Assembly (NCBI GenBank): GCA_903944165.1
Contig: CAJAQT010000052.1
Location: 1-49,009, forward strand
Origin: an uncultured Methylococcaceae bacterium
GTDB taxonomy: Bacteria; Pseudomonadota; Gammaproteobacteria; Methylococcales; Methylomonadaceae
Direction of reading: 5' to 3'
DNA: 49,009 bases
This document shows positions 1 through 8,435 of this stretch, in pieces; position 1 is the first letter of the stretch, and each line of letters opens with the position of its first letter. The translations under genes and the position numbers were made by a program. Below the pieces are notes generated by a model that had not been told where the DNA came from, made no database searches, and saw nothing but the letters and a program-made list of their open reading frames with translations.

Positions 1-1
1 C

Positions 2-1252
2 CTTAACTTTATCGTTTTTTGCATAGCTACGCTCCTGCTACTTAGCGTAGCTGGCTTTTTTTTTGCCTTCAGCAATACCGGTGACACGCCTTTACCTTGG
101 GAACAAAACTTATCACAAAAAACACACGCAGAAAAAATCCTTCGTAGCATGACTAGCATGCAGCATAAGGGATTAAATACTATTGCTCTTAATGAGCATG
201 AATTAAACATAGTCACTCACTACTTATTTAATCTTTATCATGCCGGCGCAGTTCAATTGCATTTAAGGCCACATCAGCTTGATATTCGCATTCAGTTTCC
301 TCACGTCCTCGCCAATCAATACGCCACTATCTCCCTGTCATTCATTCAACAAAAAAACAGCCCACTGCTGTTACTTGATGAACTGAGTATTGGTAACGTA
401 AAAATTCCTAAGAATATTGTTAGATTTAGCTATCAGCAATTCATCAATGCCTCAACAAACAATTCGTATTTAAAGCTTGCTTTTCATTCTCTTCAAGCAC
501 TCGACATCAGCACTGAAAGAATAGCCCTTACCTACTTTTCCCAATTTGATACCTTATTTAATCCAACTGCACGCCTAAGTAGCGCTGAACAAAAAACGTT
601 GCGACTTTACCAAAACAAGCTGAATGAAATCGTTCGGTTACATAATCAAAAATGGTTATTATCCTTAGCTGAATTATTAAAACCATTGTTCGCAATGGCT
701 CAGCAACGCTCAAGCTTAAGCAATCCAATTGTAGAAAATCGCCTAGCAATTATTGCCATCAACGAATATGTCAATAAAAACAGTAGCCAGTTCTTATTCG
801 CAACTCAAGCTGAAAAACAGCAGCAACATTACAATGTTTTTTTATATAAAAGGGGAGATTTAGCGCAACACTTTATTGCCTCAGCCTCACTGTCTGCGAC
901 ACTTAATAAGCATCTTTCAGTAACACTGGGGGAGCAAAAAGAATTACGCGATGCAAAAATGGGCAGTGGTTTTAGCTTTATTGACCTTGCTGCGGATAAA
1001 GCTGGCAGTTATTTTGGTGACATAGCGACCTTATCATTTGAAACAGCTCAGCTTATCCAAAAAAACATGTCGGAAATTAATGATTACCGCGACTTTATGC
1101 CCGATCCAAGAGATTTACCTGAAAATATTAATCATACTGATTTTTTAAAAAATTACGGCTCGGTTAATACCGACAATTATAAAAAAATCACAACATTAAT
1201 TGATCAAAAAATCACCTCAATGCCTCTTTACACAAAACACATTTCCCGTTGA
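2..1252 (+). CDS. Membrane-anchored protein of unknown function, 5'-truncated
   Basis: The reading frame is open to the left window edge. Although an ATG lies at 149, the 49 upstream codons are also coding-like and begin with a strongly hydrophobic stretch (about 20 residues, rich in L, I, V, F and A) followed by a polar linker. The true start is therefore outside the window, and the protein is probably anchored by one N-terminal membrane segment. At least 416 residues are present. The remainder is soluble, Q/N/L-rich and partly helical, with no motif I recognise. The gene converges with the EHD-like gene that ends at 1354, and a hairpin lies between them. I cannot assign a function. The start given is only the first in-frame codon visible. 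Confidence 0.7.
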   Translation, partial: LNFIVFCIATLLLLSVAGFFFAFSNTGDTPLPWEQNLSQKTHAEKILRSMTSMQHKGLNTIALNEHELNIVTHYLFNLYHAGAVQLHLRPHQLDIRIQFPHVLANQYATISLSFIQQKNSPLLLLDELSIGNVKIPKNIVRFSYQQFINASTNNSYLKLAFHSLQALDISTERIALTYFSQFDTLFNPTARLSSAEQKTLRLYQNKLNEIVRLHNQKWLLSLAELLKPLFAMAQQRSSLSNPIVENRLAIIAINEYVNKNSSQFLFATQAEKQQQHYNVFLYKRGDLAQHFIASASLSATLNKHLSVTLGEQKELRDAKMGSGFSFIDLAADKAGSYFGDIATLSFETAQLIQKNMSEINDYRDFMPDPRDLPENINHTDFLKNYGSVNTDNYKKITTLIDQKITSMPLYTKHISR

Positions 1253-1301
1253 TTAAAGGACGTGTAAGCACTCTGTCTCTCACTTTGTTGAACGCGGTTA
1301 G

Positions 1302-1328
1302 GGAAGGCTTTATTAAATAAAGTCTTTC
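1302..1328. terminator. Candidate hairpin terminator between convergent genes
   Basis: Positions 1302-1313 pair with 1317-1328 around a 3-nt loop: about 12 pairs, two of them G-T wobbles. It lies between the stop of the first gene (1252) and the stop of the minus-strand EHD-like gene (1354), where a bidirectional terminator would be expected. No long T-run follows on either strand, so an intrinsic terminator is plausible but not certain. Confidence 0.4.
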
Positions 1329-1353
1329 TCAATCCATAAGTAAAAAACTTCAC

Positions 1354-2763
1354 TTACAATGATTTATCATAAAAATCTTTAGCCTTTGTGGTGGCGTTTG
1401 AGCTTTGATAATCTTGATGGGAGCTAAAATGATCATTTAATGCTTGCACTAACTCTTTGGTGCTTTCTCTTAATTGCCATAGCCGTGCCTTGGTTTTTTT
1501 ATTCCAGCCAGCGGGTTCAAATACCGGCAAAATCATTCTAAAAAACGTTATATTTTTTTCAAACATTTCACCAATATTCTCCATTAAATGAAGTTCTTTT
1601 TGTCTTTCATTAAGCTGTTGAATGATTAATTTAGCAAGGATTCGACTGGTAATTAAATGCATAGGCAGCATAACCGCGATTAATGAAACCAGTGCAATGG
1701 GTCCAATGATAGGATCAATTAATAATTCCAATATTCCAAGCTCAATTTCGGCAAAAATAGCAAGCATTGCCACAAAACTGAGCACAATGACAGAAGCCAG
1801 TGTGGAACGTTCTTTCCATAACATAATCCCACGCTTAACTTCAGGAATAACGGTGTTTTCAATGTCAACAATATTTTTTTCCAAGGCATCCAATACGCGA
1901 TAAGAGCGCTCGTGCTCAACATTAGCTAAGCGTTGATCAATCTGTGAAAAGCAACTTGGCTTTGGCATGGCTGATGAATTAGCTAACTCAGCTAAAACAA
2001 TAAATTGCCCGGTGTTTATACCTCGATCAGATAATTTTCTTTGCCATAAGGAAATCATTGCATTGCTATTTGTTACACTCAGACTTTCTCCGGCATCATC
2101 AATTAAATAAACAAATTTATTCGAATCTTGATAAGCAATAATCTGATCAATTAACTCCTCTATTAATGGGAAATCTTGCTCGAAAATATCCGTAAAAATT
2201 AACACTAAATCGGAATGATCAATCATGTGATGTGTTAATAAAGAAACCACCGGTGCTGCTTGTGAACTGACTACCGCAGGTGCATCAATAAATAACTTGC
2301 CTTTTAAGCGTTCACTTTGCAACGTTTTTAATTCTAAAAAAGCGTTAATACGACTGCCCGCACCCGCCTGTAAGCGATCGATTTTACGACTTACTTGATA
2401 AAATGGGTAACGCGGATCAACATCTAAGGCAGTGCCTTGCAAGGTAACTGAATTGGGCTGAGGACTATCCATCAAGACCGTAAACTTATGGCTGGATGCC
2501 TGTATTCCTGAAAGCAGCTGTTCAGACCCTAAGTAACTATTCATAAACTTAGATTTGGCTATAGAACTGCCACCTATCAAACTCACGATTGGCCACCATG
2601 AATCTTTAGATGCCGTCGTTTCATCTGCATTAATCAATCCTAGGTCATATTCAATTTGATCTAATTCTTGAAAAATTTCAGCTACTTGGTGCAATACTGG
2701 ATTGTCACTAGCAAACTGTTTTTCAAGATTCATTAAATATTTACTTAGTATCTTTTCAGCCAT
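1354..2763 (-). CDS. EHD/dynamin-like protein with degenerate nucleotide-binding motifs and two C-terminal membrane helices
   Basis: The 469-residue protein follows the plan of the EHD (Eps15-homology-domain ATPase) branch of the dynamin superfamily. It has a P-loop-like GGSSIAKS (64-71), a switch-like segment ASSHKFTVLMDS (89-100), then GTALDVDPRYPF (110-121), which closely resembles the EHD stretch after switch I. FIDAPAV (158-164) sits where DTPG is expected, followed by HSDLVLIFTDIFEQDF (183-198) and VYLIDDAG (218-225) in place of the NKxD region. The key residues are altered: A for G before the P-loop lysine, DAP for DTPG, and DDAG for NKAD. Two hydrophobic helices (about 322-338 and 345-370) and a charged helical tail suggest membrane anchoring instead of the eukaryotic EH domain. 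Family placement is from motif order only. Whether it still binds nucleotide is doubtful. It is a monocistronic minus-strand gene. Confidence 0.65.
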   Translation of the reverse strand: MAEKILSKYLMNLEKQFASDNPVLHQVAEIFQELDQIEYDLGLINADETTASKDSWWPIVSLIGGSSIAKSKFMNSYLGSEQLLSGIQASSHKFTVLMDSPQPNSVTLQGTALDVDPRYPFYQVSRKIDRLQAGAGSRINAFLELKTLQSERLKGKLFIDAPAVVSSQAAPVVSLLTHHMIDHSDLVLIFTDIFEQDFPLIEELIDQIIAYQDSNKFVYLIDDAGESLSVTNSNAMISLWQRKLSDRGINTGQFIVLAELANSSAMPKPSCFSQIDQRLANVEHERSYRVLDALEKNIVDIENTVIPEVKRGIMLWKERSTLASVIVLSFVAMLAIFAEIELGILELLIDPIIGPIALVSLIAVMLPMHLITSRILAKLIIQQLNERQKELHLMENIGEMFEKNITFFRMILPVFEPAGWNKKTKARLWQLRESTKELVQALNDHFSSHQDYQSSNATTKAKDFYDKSL

Positions 2764-3546
2764 TCAGAATAACCCCGTCATTATTTTATCAGTAGTGTGT
2801 AAATAAACTTTAAACCCAGCTAATCTGGATTGTTCAGAAATTGCAAGTGTCTATGCGTTAATTTTAAATCATGAAAAACAACCTTATTAAAAGTCTTTAC
2901 TACGGCATCAGCCTCATCACACAACAAGAATTACGTCCATAAACGCTCTATTTAATCATGCATTAATGTAACGGATTACCTCAAAAATGCTAATTTTTTT
3001 ACCTAAGGCGTTGTTAAACGCCTAAATTAACTTGTCCTAAGAAAATATGCTTTTTAAACGTCTGATGTCAGCAAAATCGTCTCGCGTAAACAACCGCGCA
3101 TCAGCCCATTACTCGCCTGATACTTTACTAAGATGCGACTTTATTTTGCACTGTCTGGATAACGATTCCAGCATCACCTAAAGTGGCGTTATTGTGTAAC
3201 TTCAGTAAGGTACTGACAACCATGCTTTACATGTGGTATATTGTTAACCATACTACCCACTGTATTAATATGTAATTTTTGAAATTATAAATAGTAATCC
3301 TTACAGCAAACTAGGCCCATTAAGCCATTACTGCTCCCTGGAATGCTCCGCACTATAAAATCACAAAAAACTATCGAACGTATAATTAAAGCTAAAAATA
3401 ACAACACATTAACCAAAATAATGGATGCGCGTTATTGATGCCTTATTAGGTAATCCTAAAGAAGTAGCTAATTTAATTAGACTACTTGTCGCTTTGATGA
3501 AAAATCATCAGAACATTACCTAACTGCATTTTTATAGGCTCTAAAA
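2764..3546. other. 783-bp stretch without a convincing gene
   Basis: There is no long ORF on either strand. Visible items are a 7-bp inverted repeat (AGGCGTT/AACGCCT, 3006-3023), a short minus-strand coding-like piece around 3036-3100 that reads RLFTRDDFADIRRLK before a stop but has no start, and a 32-codon ORF at 3425-3523. The stretch may contain decayed genes. I see no tRNA, no repeat array and no terminal inverted repeats. Confidence 0.5.
3425..3523 (+). CDS. Possible small ORF (32 codons) upstream of the DUF2934 gene
   Basis: ATG at 3425 opens a 32-residue frame, beginning MRVIDALLGNPKEVAN and continuing with a leucine-rich amphipathic segment, that stops at 3523, 23 bp before the DUF2934-type gene. 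The composition looks coding-like, and a TATAAT hexamer lies at 3381-3386. There is no convincing Shine-Dalgarno and no recognised family. It could be a real small protein, the remnant of a longer gene, or chance. Confidence 0.25.
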   Translation: MRVIDALLGNPKEVANLIRLLVALMKNHQNIT

Positions 3547-3927
3547 ATGAATGAAATACCCCCTCACGAATGGATTTCAATAGCGGCTTATTACAAAGCA
3601 AAACACCGACACTTTGCGCCAGGTAAGGCACTAGAGGACTGGTTAGCCGCTGAACATGAATTTGTCCTTAAGCAAATTCATTATTATTTAATCCAAGCCA
3701 ATGAGGATGGTATTACCCTCCATAGTCTTCACAAATTAGCTGACGCAATTGGCATAAATAAGCCCTATTCCCTGCATTCTAAAAAAGAACTCATTCACGT
3801 CATCCAAAATGCTACGCATCATTATCCATGTTTCGGTGGCGAGCATAAACTACAGTGCTCTGAGCATAACTGCGAATGGCAAACAGAATGCAAAAGACTG
3901 ACTGCCAAATGGTATTCTCAAGATTAA
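3547..3927 (+). CDS. DUF2934-type small protein
   Basis: The 126-residue protein contains, near its N-terminus, AAYYKAKHRHFAPGKALEDWLAAE (roughly residues 13-36). This matches the DUF2934 signature (AYYxAExRGFxPGxExxDWLxAE) of small proteobacterial proteins of unknown function. Residues 37-126 add a helical segment and a His/Cys-rich tail with cysteines in CFGGEH, LQCSEHNC and ECK that could bind metal; this last point is speculation. The gene converges with suhB, 49 bp apart. Its function is unknown. Confidence 0.65.
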   Translation: MNEIPPHEWISIAAYYKAKHRHFAPGKALEDWLAAEHEFVLKQIHYYLIQANEDGITLHSLHKLADAIGINKPYSLHSKKELIHVIQNATHHYPCFGGEHKLQCSEHNCEWQTECKRLTAKWYSQD

Positions 3928-3976
3928 TCACAGTAAATCTAGTACCACAAAATGCTTACACCCGTTGCTATCTGGC

Positions 3977-4771
3977 TTACCTTAGCTGATCTGTCACAAA
4001 AGGCTCAATTTGCTGATACAGTAATTGATGCATTTTTGGACTGCCTGCAATGACATTACCCGACACCAAGTAATTATCATTGAAGGAAAAATCTGTCACC
4101 ACACCGCCCGCCTCTTTTATTAATAAAATGCCCGCTGCCATATCCCATTCCATGATGCCTATTTCCCAAAAACCATCTAATCGTCCTGCTGCAACATAAG
4201 CTAAATCTAAGGCTGCTGATCCAGCACGACGAATTCCAGCACACTCCATTGTCAAGCTTTTAAACATGCTTATATAAGCCTCTAAATGCTTATCGGTTTT
4301 AAATGGAAAGCCCGTTCCAATTAATCCACCTTTTAGCGTCGCTTGCTGAGTAACGCGCAAACGACGACTATTTAGCATCGCACCACCGCCCCGTTTTGCA
4401 GTAAATAATTCATCCCTTAAGGGATCATAAATCACCGCAAGCTCTAGTTTATTTTTATATTTTAATGCGATGGACACAGCGTATTGAGGAAAACCATGCA
4501 AAAAATTAGTGGTACCGTCAAGCGGATCGATTACCCAAACAAACTCATTACCCGCATGACTTCCGCTTTCTTCAGCAAGCATTGCATGATCTGGATAGGC
4601 AGTTCTTATGATATTAATGACCTCACGCTCGGCCATTCGATCGACTTCACTGGCGTAATCATTCTTCCCTTTTTGATCAATCCGTAACTGACCTATATTA
4701 TCTGATGAACGCAGAATTAAATCCCCGGCACTTCTTGCTGCACGAACAGCGATATTTAACATTGGTTGCAT
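3977..4771 (-). CDS. suhB: Inositol-1-monophosphatase family protein SuhB
   Basis: The 264-residue protein has the Mg2+-dependent inositol-monophosphatase fold. AEESG lies in the first metal-binding region, IDPLDGTTNFLHGFP is the central metal/phosphate signature, and EWDMAAG is the C-terminal signature. Length matches bacterial SuhB (about 267 residues). Family members hydrolyse myo-inositol 1-phosphate, and in Escherichia coli SuhB also joins ribosomal-RNA antitermination complexes. It lies divergent from trmJ, as in many gammaproteobacteria, which supports orthology. The start (MQPMLNIAVRAAR) agrees with the family N-terminus. Confidence 0.93.
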   Translation of the reverse strand: MQPMLNIAVRAARSAGDLILRSSDNIGQLRIDQKGKNDYASEVDRMAEREVINIIRTAYPDHAMLAEESGSHAGNEFVWVIDPLDGTTNFLHGFPQYAVSIALKYKNKLELAVIYDPLRDELFTAKRGGGAMLNSRRLRVTQQATLKGGLIGTGFPFKTDKHLEAYISMFKSLTMECAGIRRAGSAALDLAYVAAGRLDGFWEIGIMEWDMAAGILLIKEAGGVVTDFSFNDNYLVSGNVIAGSPKMHQLLYQQIEPFVTDQLR

Positions 4772-4861
4772 AATGCTTTACTAAAATTTCAATGATTAAA
4801 AATCCATAGAATAACAAAACTTTTGATAAACTTTGCTGTTTTTTCAGCTAATGGAATTCCC

Positions 4862-5599
4862 TTGCTCTCTCAAATAAAAATAGTTCTTGTTGAAACAACG
4901 CATCCTGGAAATATTGGCGCGGCAGCGCGTGCAATGAAAAATATGGGACTTTCCAACTTATGCTTGGTTAATCCTCAACACTTTCCTAATGCCGACGCCA
5001 CCTCCAGAGCGGCTGGTGCTGACGACATTCTTGGTCGTGCTCAAATTGTGACCTCATTAAATGAGGCCGTTGCTGATTGCCAGCTGATTGTTGGGTGCAG
5101 CGCTCGAAGCCGTACAATTAGTTGGCCAGAAATATCCCCCCGCACCTGTGCAGAACACTGCCTAAATCAAGCGCCCAATGCCGTCACCGCACTGCTTTTT
5201 GGTCGCGAAAATTCTGGCTTAAAAAACCATGAAATGGATTTATGTCATTATTTATTACGCATTCCCTGTAATGAAAACTTTAGCTCATTAAACGTGTCTG
5301 CCGCCGTTCAGATTATTTGTTATGAACTTTTCATGGCGCACAATTCTGCTGATCAATCTCAACATAAGCTTGATAAGCTTGCTAATACCCTCCCGTTAGC
5401 AACGGGCGAACAGATGGACTTGTTTTTTAATCATTTACACCAAACATTAATTGATATTGGTTTTATGCACCCAGACAAATCAAAATCAATTATGCGCAGA
5501 ATGCGGCGCATTTATAATCGAACCCAACTTGATACCAAAGAATTGGATATATTACGCGGCATTTTAAGAATGTCCCAAGACAACCAAAAGAGTAACTAA
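4862..5599 (+). CDS. trmJ: tRNA (cytidine/uridine-2'-O-)-methyltransferase TrmJ
   Basis: A SpoU/TrmH-class SPOUT methyltransferase that 2'-O-methylates position 32 of tRNA using S-adenosylmethionine. The family N-terminus is visible ([27 protein letters not shown]), as are the knot motifs [10 protein letters not shown] and [14 protein letters not shown]. The frame can be extended upstream to a TTG at 4823, but the TTG at 4862 places the start exactly where the family begins, follows a GGA six bases upstream and gives 245 residues, the usual length. I therefore prefer 4862. The next gene, cysE, starts 1 bp after the stop, so trmJ, cysE and probably iscR form the classic trmJ-cysE-iscR order. 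Confidence 0.9.
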   Translation: MLSQIKIVLVETTHPGNIGAAARAMKNMGLSNLCLVNPQHFPNADATSRAAGADDILGRAQIVTSLNEAVADCQLIVGCSARSRTISWPEISPRTCAEHCLNQAPNAVTALLFGRENSGLKNHEMDLCHYLLRIPCNENFSSLNVSAAVQIICYELFMAHNSADQSQHKLDKLANTLPLATGEQMDLFFNHLHQTLIDIGFMHPDKSKSIMRRMRRIYNRTQLDTKELDILRGILRMSQDNQKSN

Positions 5600-5600
5600 T

Positions 5601-6347
5601 ATGCTGGAACGTTTAAAAGAAGATATTGCTTGTGTATTTGATCGCGATCCAGCCGCACAATCATTTTTTGAAGTCTTAACTACCTATCCAGGCGTACATG
5701 CGGTTATTATTCATCGCATTAGCCATTACTGCTGGTTATCAGGCTATAAATGGCTAGCAAAATTTATTGCTTACCTTTCACGATGGTGGACTGGCATTGA
5801 AATTCATCCTGGCGCTAAAATTGGTCGACGACTTTTTATAGATCACGGCATGGGAATTGTTATTGGTGAAACAGCGATCATCGGTGACGATTGCACGCTT
5901 TATCATGGCGTAACGCTTGGCGGCACAACGTGGAACAAAGGCAAACGGCATCCAACATTAAAAAATGGCATCATTGTCGGTGCTGGAGCCAAAATATTAG
6001 GCCCAATTACTATTGGTGATAATGCTAGAGTTGGCTCAAATTCTGTGGTGTTAAAAACCGTACCTAACGGCGCAACCGTTGTTGGCATTCCGGGACACAT
6101 TGTCGATAACAAAACCAAGCTAAATACGCCTTCCTCAACAAATCTAACAACCAAGTTCGAATTCGACTCCTACGGATTAACCGCCGACATGCCTGACCCC
6201 ATTGCCATCGCAATTAATCGAATGCTAAATCATATCCACACTCTCGACAAACAAATTGAATCAATGCAAGAAGCCCTTAATAAGGCCGGCATTCAATGCC
6301 AGAACCCTCCAAATAACAATTTGGAGGGTTGCAAAATTAAAGACTAA
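5601..6347 (+). CDS. cysE: Serine O-acetyltransferase
   Basis: Converts L-serine and acetyl-CoA to O-acetylserine, the precursor for cysteine synthesis. An N-terminal helical domain ([16 protein letters not shown]) is followed by a left-handed beta-helix of hexapeptide repeats with the catalytic region [26 protein letters not shown] and later [17 protein letters not shown]. The 248 residues include a longer C-terminal tail than the minimal enzyme. It begins 1 bp after trmJ and supplies cysteine to the sulfur-mobilising isc genes downstream. An inverted repeat lies inside the last codons. Confidence 0.95.
   Translation: MLERLKEDIACVFDRDPAAQSFFEVLTTYPGVHAVIIHRISHYCWLSGYKWLAKFIAYLSRWWTGIEIHPGAKIGRRLFIDHGMGIVIGETAIIGDDCTLYHGVTLGGTTWNKGKRHPTLKNGIIVGAGAKILGPITIGDNARVGSNSVVLKTVPNGATVVGIPGHIVDNKTKLNTPSSTNLTTKFEFDSYGLTADMPDPIAIAINRMLNHIHTLDKQIESMQEALNKAGIQCQNPPNNNLEGCKIKD
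6303..6330. repeat. Perfect 12-bp inverted repeat inside the 3' end of cysE
   Basis: AACCCTCCAAAT (6303-6314) and ATTTGGAGGGTT (6319-6330) are perfect reverse complements around a 4-nt AACA loop. They encode part of the C-terminal tail ([10 protein letters not shown]) of CysE. The downstream sequence is GCAAAATT, without a T-run, so it may act as an mRNA 3' structure or a weak terminator that insulates cysE from iscR. Confidence 0.6.
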
Positions 6348-6420
6348 ACACTCATCCTTAACCCAACCCATTAATAACAAGATGTTTTTTAAATTTTATT
6401 ACAGCTAGGTACTCGGCATA

Positions 6421-6452
6421 AATCTTGACTATTGCAGTAGGTTAAGTATAGT
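6421..6452 (+). promoter_or_regulatory. iscR promoter with overlapping IscR type-1-like operator
   Basis: TTGACT (6425-6430) and TATAGT (6447-6452) are spaced by 16 bp and make a good sigma-70 promoter. The 25-mer at 6421-6445 fits the type-1 IscR box (ATASYYGACTRwwwYAGTCRRSTAT) at roughly 18 positions, including both half-site cores YYGACT and YAGT. Autorepression by [2Fe-2S]-IscR is known in this family. The assignment here is by motif. AAGGA at 6475-6479 is the ribosome-binding site. Confidence 0.6.
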
Positions 6453-6486
6453 TAACAAAAAACAACTTTATTTTAAGGATATTTAT

Positions 6487-6969
6487 ATGCGCTTAACAAC
6501 TAAAGGACGGTATGCTGTAACGGCAATGCTTGACCTTGCATTTCATAGTCAAATTAGACCCGTTACATTAACTGAAATTGCAGCTCGCCAAACAATCTCA
6601 TTGTCATATCTTGAGCAATTATTCGCCAGATTACGTCGCGCAGGAATGGTTAAAGGCGTAAGAGGCCCAGGCGGCGGCTACACTTTATGCGGTTCAGCAG
6701 ATGAAATAAACATTGCTGACATTATTGCGGCAGTAGATGAGCAAGTAGATGCCACTAAATGTGGTGGTGAAGCCAATTGCCAGCAACACCAAGCCTGTTT
6801 AACACATGGCTTATGGATGGGTTTAAGTGATCAAATTAGAGGTTATTTAAAGAGCATTACGCTTGGTAATTTACTAGAAAAACATAATGTTCAAGAGGTC
6901 GCCAAACGTCAAGAACTTGAAGCACAAAAGATTGTTGAAATCCACCGCCAGGTTTCTGTTAACCCATAA
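6487..6969 (+). CDS. iscR: Fe-S cluster regulator IscR (Rrf2 family)
   Basis: A 160-residue Rrf2-family regulator. The N-terminal winged helix (MRLTTKGRYAVTAMLDLA through SYLEQLFARLRRAG) and the wing GVRGPGGGY are typical. Cys92, Cys98, Cys104 and His107 exactly match the [2Fe-2S] ligands of characterised IscR. It represses the downstream sulfur-mobilisation genes when Fe-S supply is adequate. It is the first gene of an iscR-desulfurase-iscA unit, and its promoter carries a matching operator-like sequence. Confidence 0.95.
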   Translation: MRLTTKGRYAVTAMLDLAFHSQIRPVTLTEIAARQTISLSYLEQLFARLRRAGMVKGVRGPGGGYTLCGSADEINIADIIAAVDEQVDATKCGGEANCQQHQACLTHGLWMGLSDQIRGYLKSITLGNLLEKHNVQEVAKRQELEAQKIVEIHRQVSVNP

Positions 6970-6974
6970 ACAGC

Positions 6975-8087
6975 ATGATTTATCTTGATAATAACGCGAC
7001 CACAGCTTTAGACGATCGCGTTTTAGAGGCTATGCTGCCTTTTTTATCCACGCATTATGGCAATCCTTCAAGCTTATATCGACAAGGAAGAATTGCCAGA
7101 AGCGCTCTTGATACGGCACGAGAACAAATTGCCCAAGCGTGCTCAACAACCCCTAATCAAATCATTTTTACTAGTGGCGGAACTGAGTCAAACCATCTTG
7201 CATTAAATTCACTACCACCTAAGTCTTCACTCGCTATTTCTACGATTGAACACGCATCCATCGCTGAGCCAGCTCAAGTTTTAAAACGCCAAGGTATTTC
7301 ATTACAGTCTATTGGCGTCAGCAAGGAAGGTGTCATGACTCCAGCCCAACTTGAATCAATCTTTGCAAACCAGTCTCCAGATTTGATTTCAATCATGCAT
7401 GGCAACAATGAAACTGGAGTCATTCAAGATATTCGTTTTATTTCGGAACAGTGCAAAGCACTAAACGTTAAACTCCATACTGATGCATCACAAACATTTG
7501 GTAAAATTCCTGTTTCATTTTCTAACTTAGGTGTTGACCTTATGTCTATTTCTAGCCATAAAATTTATGGTCCTAAAGGATGCGGCGCACTTATATACGC
7601 TAAACAAAATCAACTCCACCCCATGCTTTATGGTGGCGGACAAGAACAACAACTACGTGCTGGTACCGAAAATGTTGCCGCTATTGTTGGCTTTGGCAAA
7701 GCAGCAGAACTTGCTCATACAGAACTTCAACAACGTTATAATCACACTAAAATATTGAGGCAACACTTAGAAACAAAGCTATCAACTATTCCTGGCATGA
7801 CTATTTTTGGACATGGCGTCGACCGCTTACCGAATACCACTCAATTTAGCATCGACAACATTAATGGCGAAATGCTACTAATGAAACTGGATCAAAAAGG
7901 CATTGCAGTCTCTAGTGGCTCAGCATGTGCAAATAACAGTAAGTCGTCAAGCAAAGTAATAATTGCTATGGGCTACCCGGCCTCCACAGCCGAATCCGCT
8001 ATTAGAGTAAGCTTTGGAAAAGATAATACAGAGCAAGAAGTCGCTCATTTTTTTGATACATTACTCAGCTTAGTCAACACACTATAA
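6975..8087 (+). CDS. Cysteine desulfurase (NifS/IscS class I)
   Basis: A PLP enzyme that takes sulfur from cysteine for Fe-S cluster assembly. The start YLDNNATT, the PLP lysine in SSHKIYGPKG (Lys196), the nucleotide-independent pocket GNNETG, and the active-site cysteine in SSGSAC (Cys318) on a mobile loop are all present. The 370-residue length and the DNNATT opening are closer to NifS-type desulfurases than to the 404-residue gammaproteobacterial IscS. Its place directly between iscR and iscA, 5 bp after iscR, supports an isc role. No iscU, hscBA or fdx follows, so the scaffold and chaperones must be elsewhere. Confidence 0.92.
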   Translation: MIYLDNNATTALDDRVLEAMLPFLSTHYGNPSSLYRQGRIARSALDTAREQIAQACSTTPNQIIFTSGGTESNHLALNSLPPKSSLAISTIEHASIAEPAQVLKRQGISLQSIGVSKEGVMTPAQLESIFANQSPDLISIMHGNNETGVIQDIRFISEQCKALNVKLHTDASQTFGKIPVSFSNLGVDLMSISSHKIYGPKGCGALIYAKQNQLHPMLYGGGQEQQLRAGTENVAAIVGFGKAAELAHTELQQRYNHTKILRQHLETKLSTIPGMTIFGHGVDRLPNTTQFSIDNINGEMLLMKLDQKGIAVSSGSACANNSKSSSKVIIAMGYPASTAESAIRVSFGKDNTEQEVAHFFDTLLSLVNTL

Positions 8088-8096
8088 GGACTATTT

Positions 8097-8435
8097 ATGC
8101 CCGTCACCCTTACAGAAAAGGCCGCAAACCAAGTTAAAAAACAATTAGCTACTCGAGGCAAAGGCCTCGGCTTAAAGCTTGGTGTGAAAAAATCAGGTTG
8201 CTCTGGATATTCATATATTATTGATTATGCAGACACTATTAATGAAAACGATTGCTCGTATCAAAGCTTTGGCATTAATATCATCGTTCCTTCTGATGAC
8301 ATTCAATTTATTGACGGCATGGAATTGGACTATTGTAAAGAAGGCATCAATGAAGCTTTTAAATTTAACAATCCTAATGCCGTCGGTACATGCGGCTGTG
8401 GCGAGAGCTTTGCAGTAACAAACCCTATTTCTTAA
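8097..8435 (+). CDS. iscA: Fe-S assembly A-type carrier IscA
   Basis: A 112-residue A-type carrier that binds iron or Fe-S clusters and hands them to targets. The three conserved cysteines are visible: Cys35 in SGCSGYSY and Cys99/Cys101 in GTCGCGESF. It starts 9 bp after the desulfurase. Its stop overlaps the start of the ATP-grasp gene by one base (TAATG), so the isc genes and the C1-cofactor genes downstream are probably cotranscribed and translationally coupled. Confidence 0.93.
   Translation: MPVTLTEKAANQVKKQLATRGKGLGLKLGVKKSGCSGYSYIIDYADTINENDCSYQSFGINIIVPSDDIQFIDGMELDYCKEGINEAFKFNNPNAVGTCGCGESFAVTNPIS

Noticed and set aside
3006-3023. Hairpin AGGCGTT/AACGCCT as a terminator
   Set aside because: There is no T-run after the stem on either strand, and no gene end is close enough to need it.
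4823-4861. TTG 4823 as the start of trmJ
   Set aside because: The 13 extra residues have no counterpart in TrmJ, whose conserved N-terminus starts at the TTG 4862.
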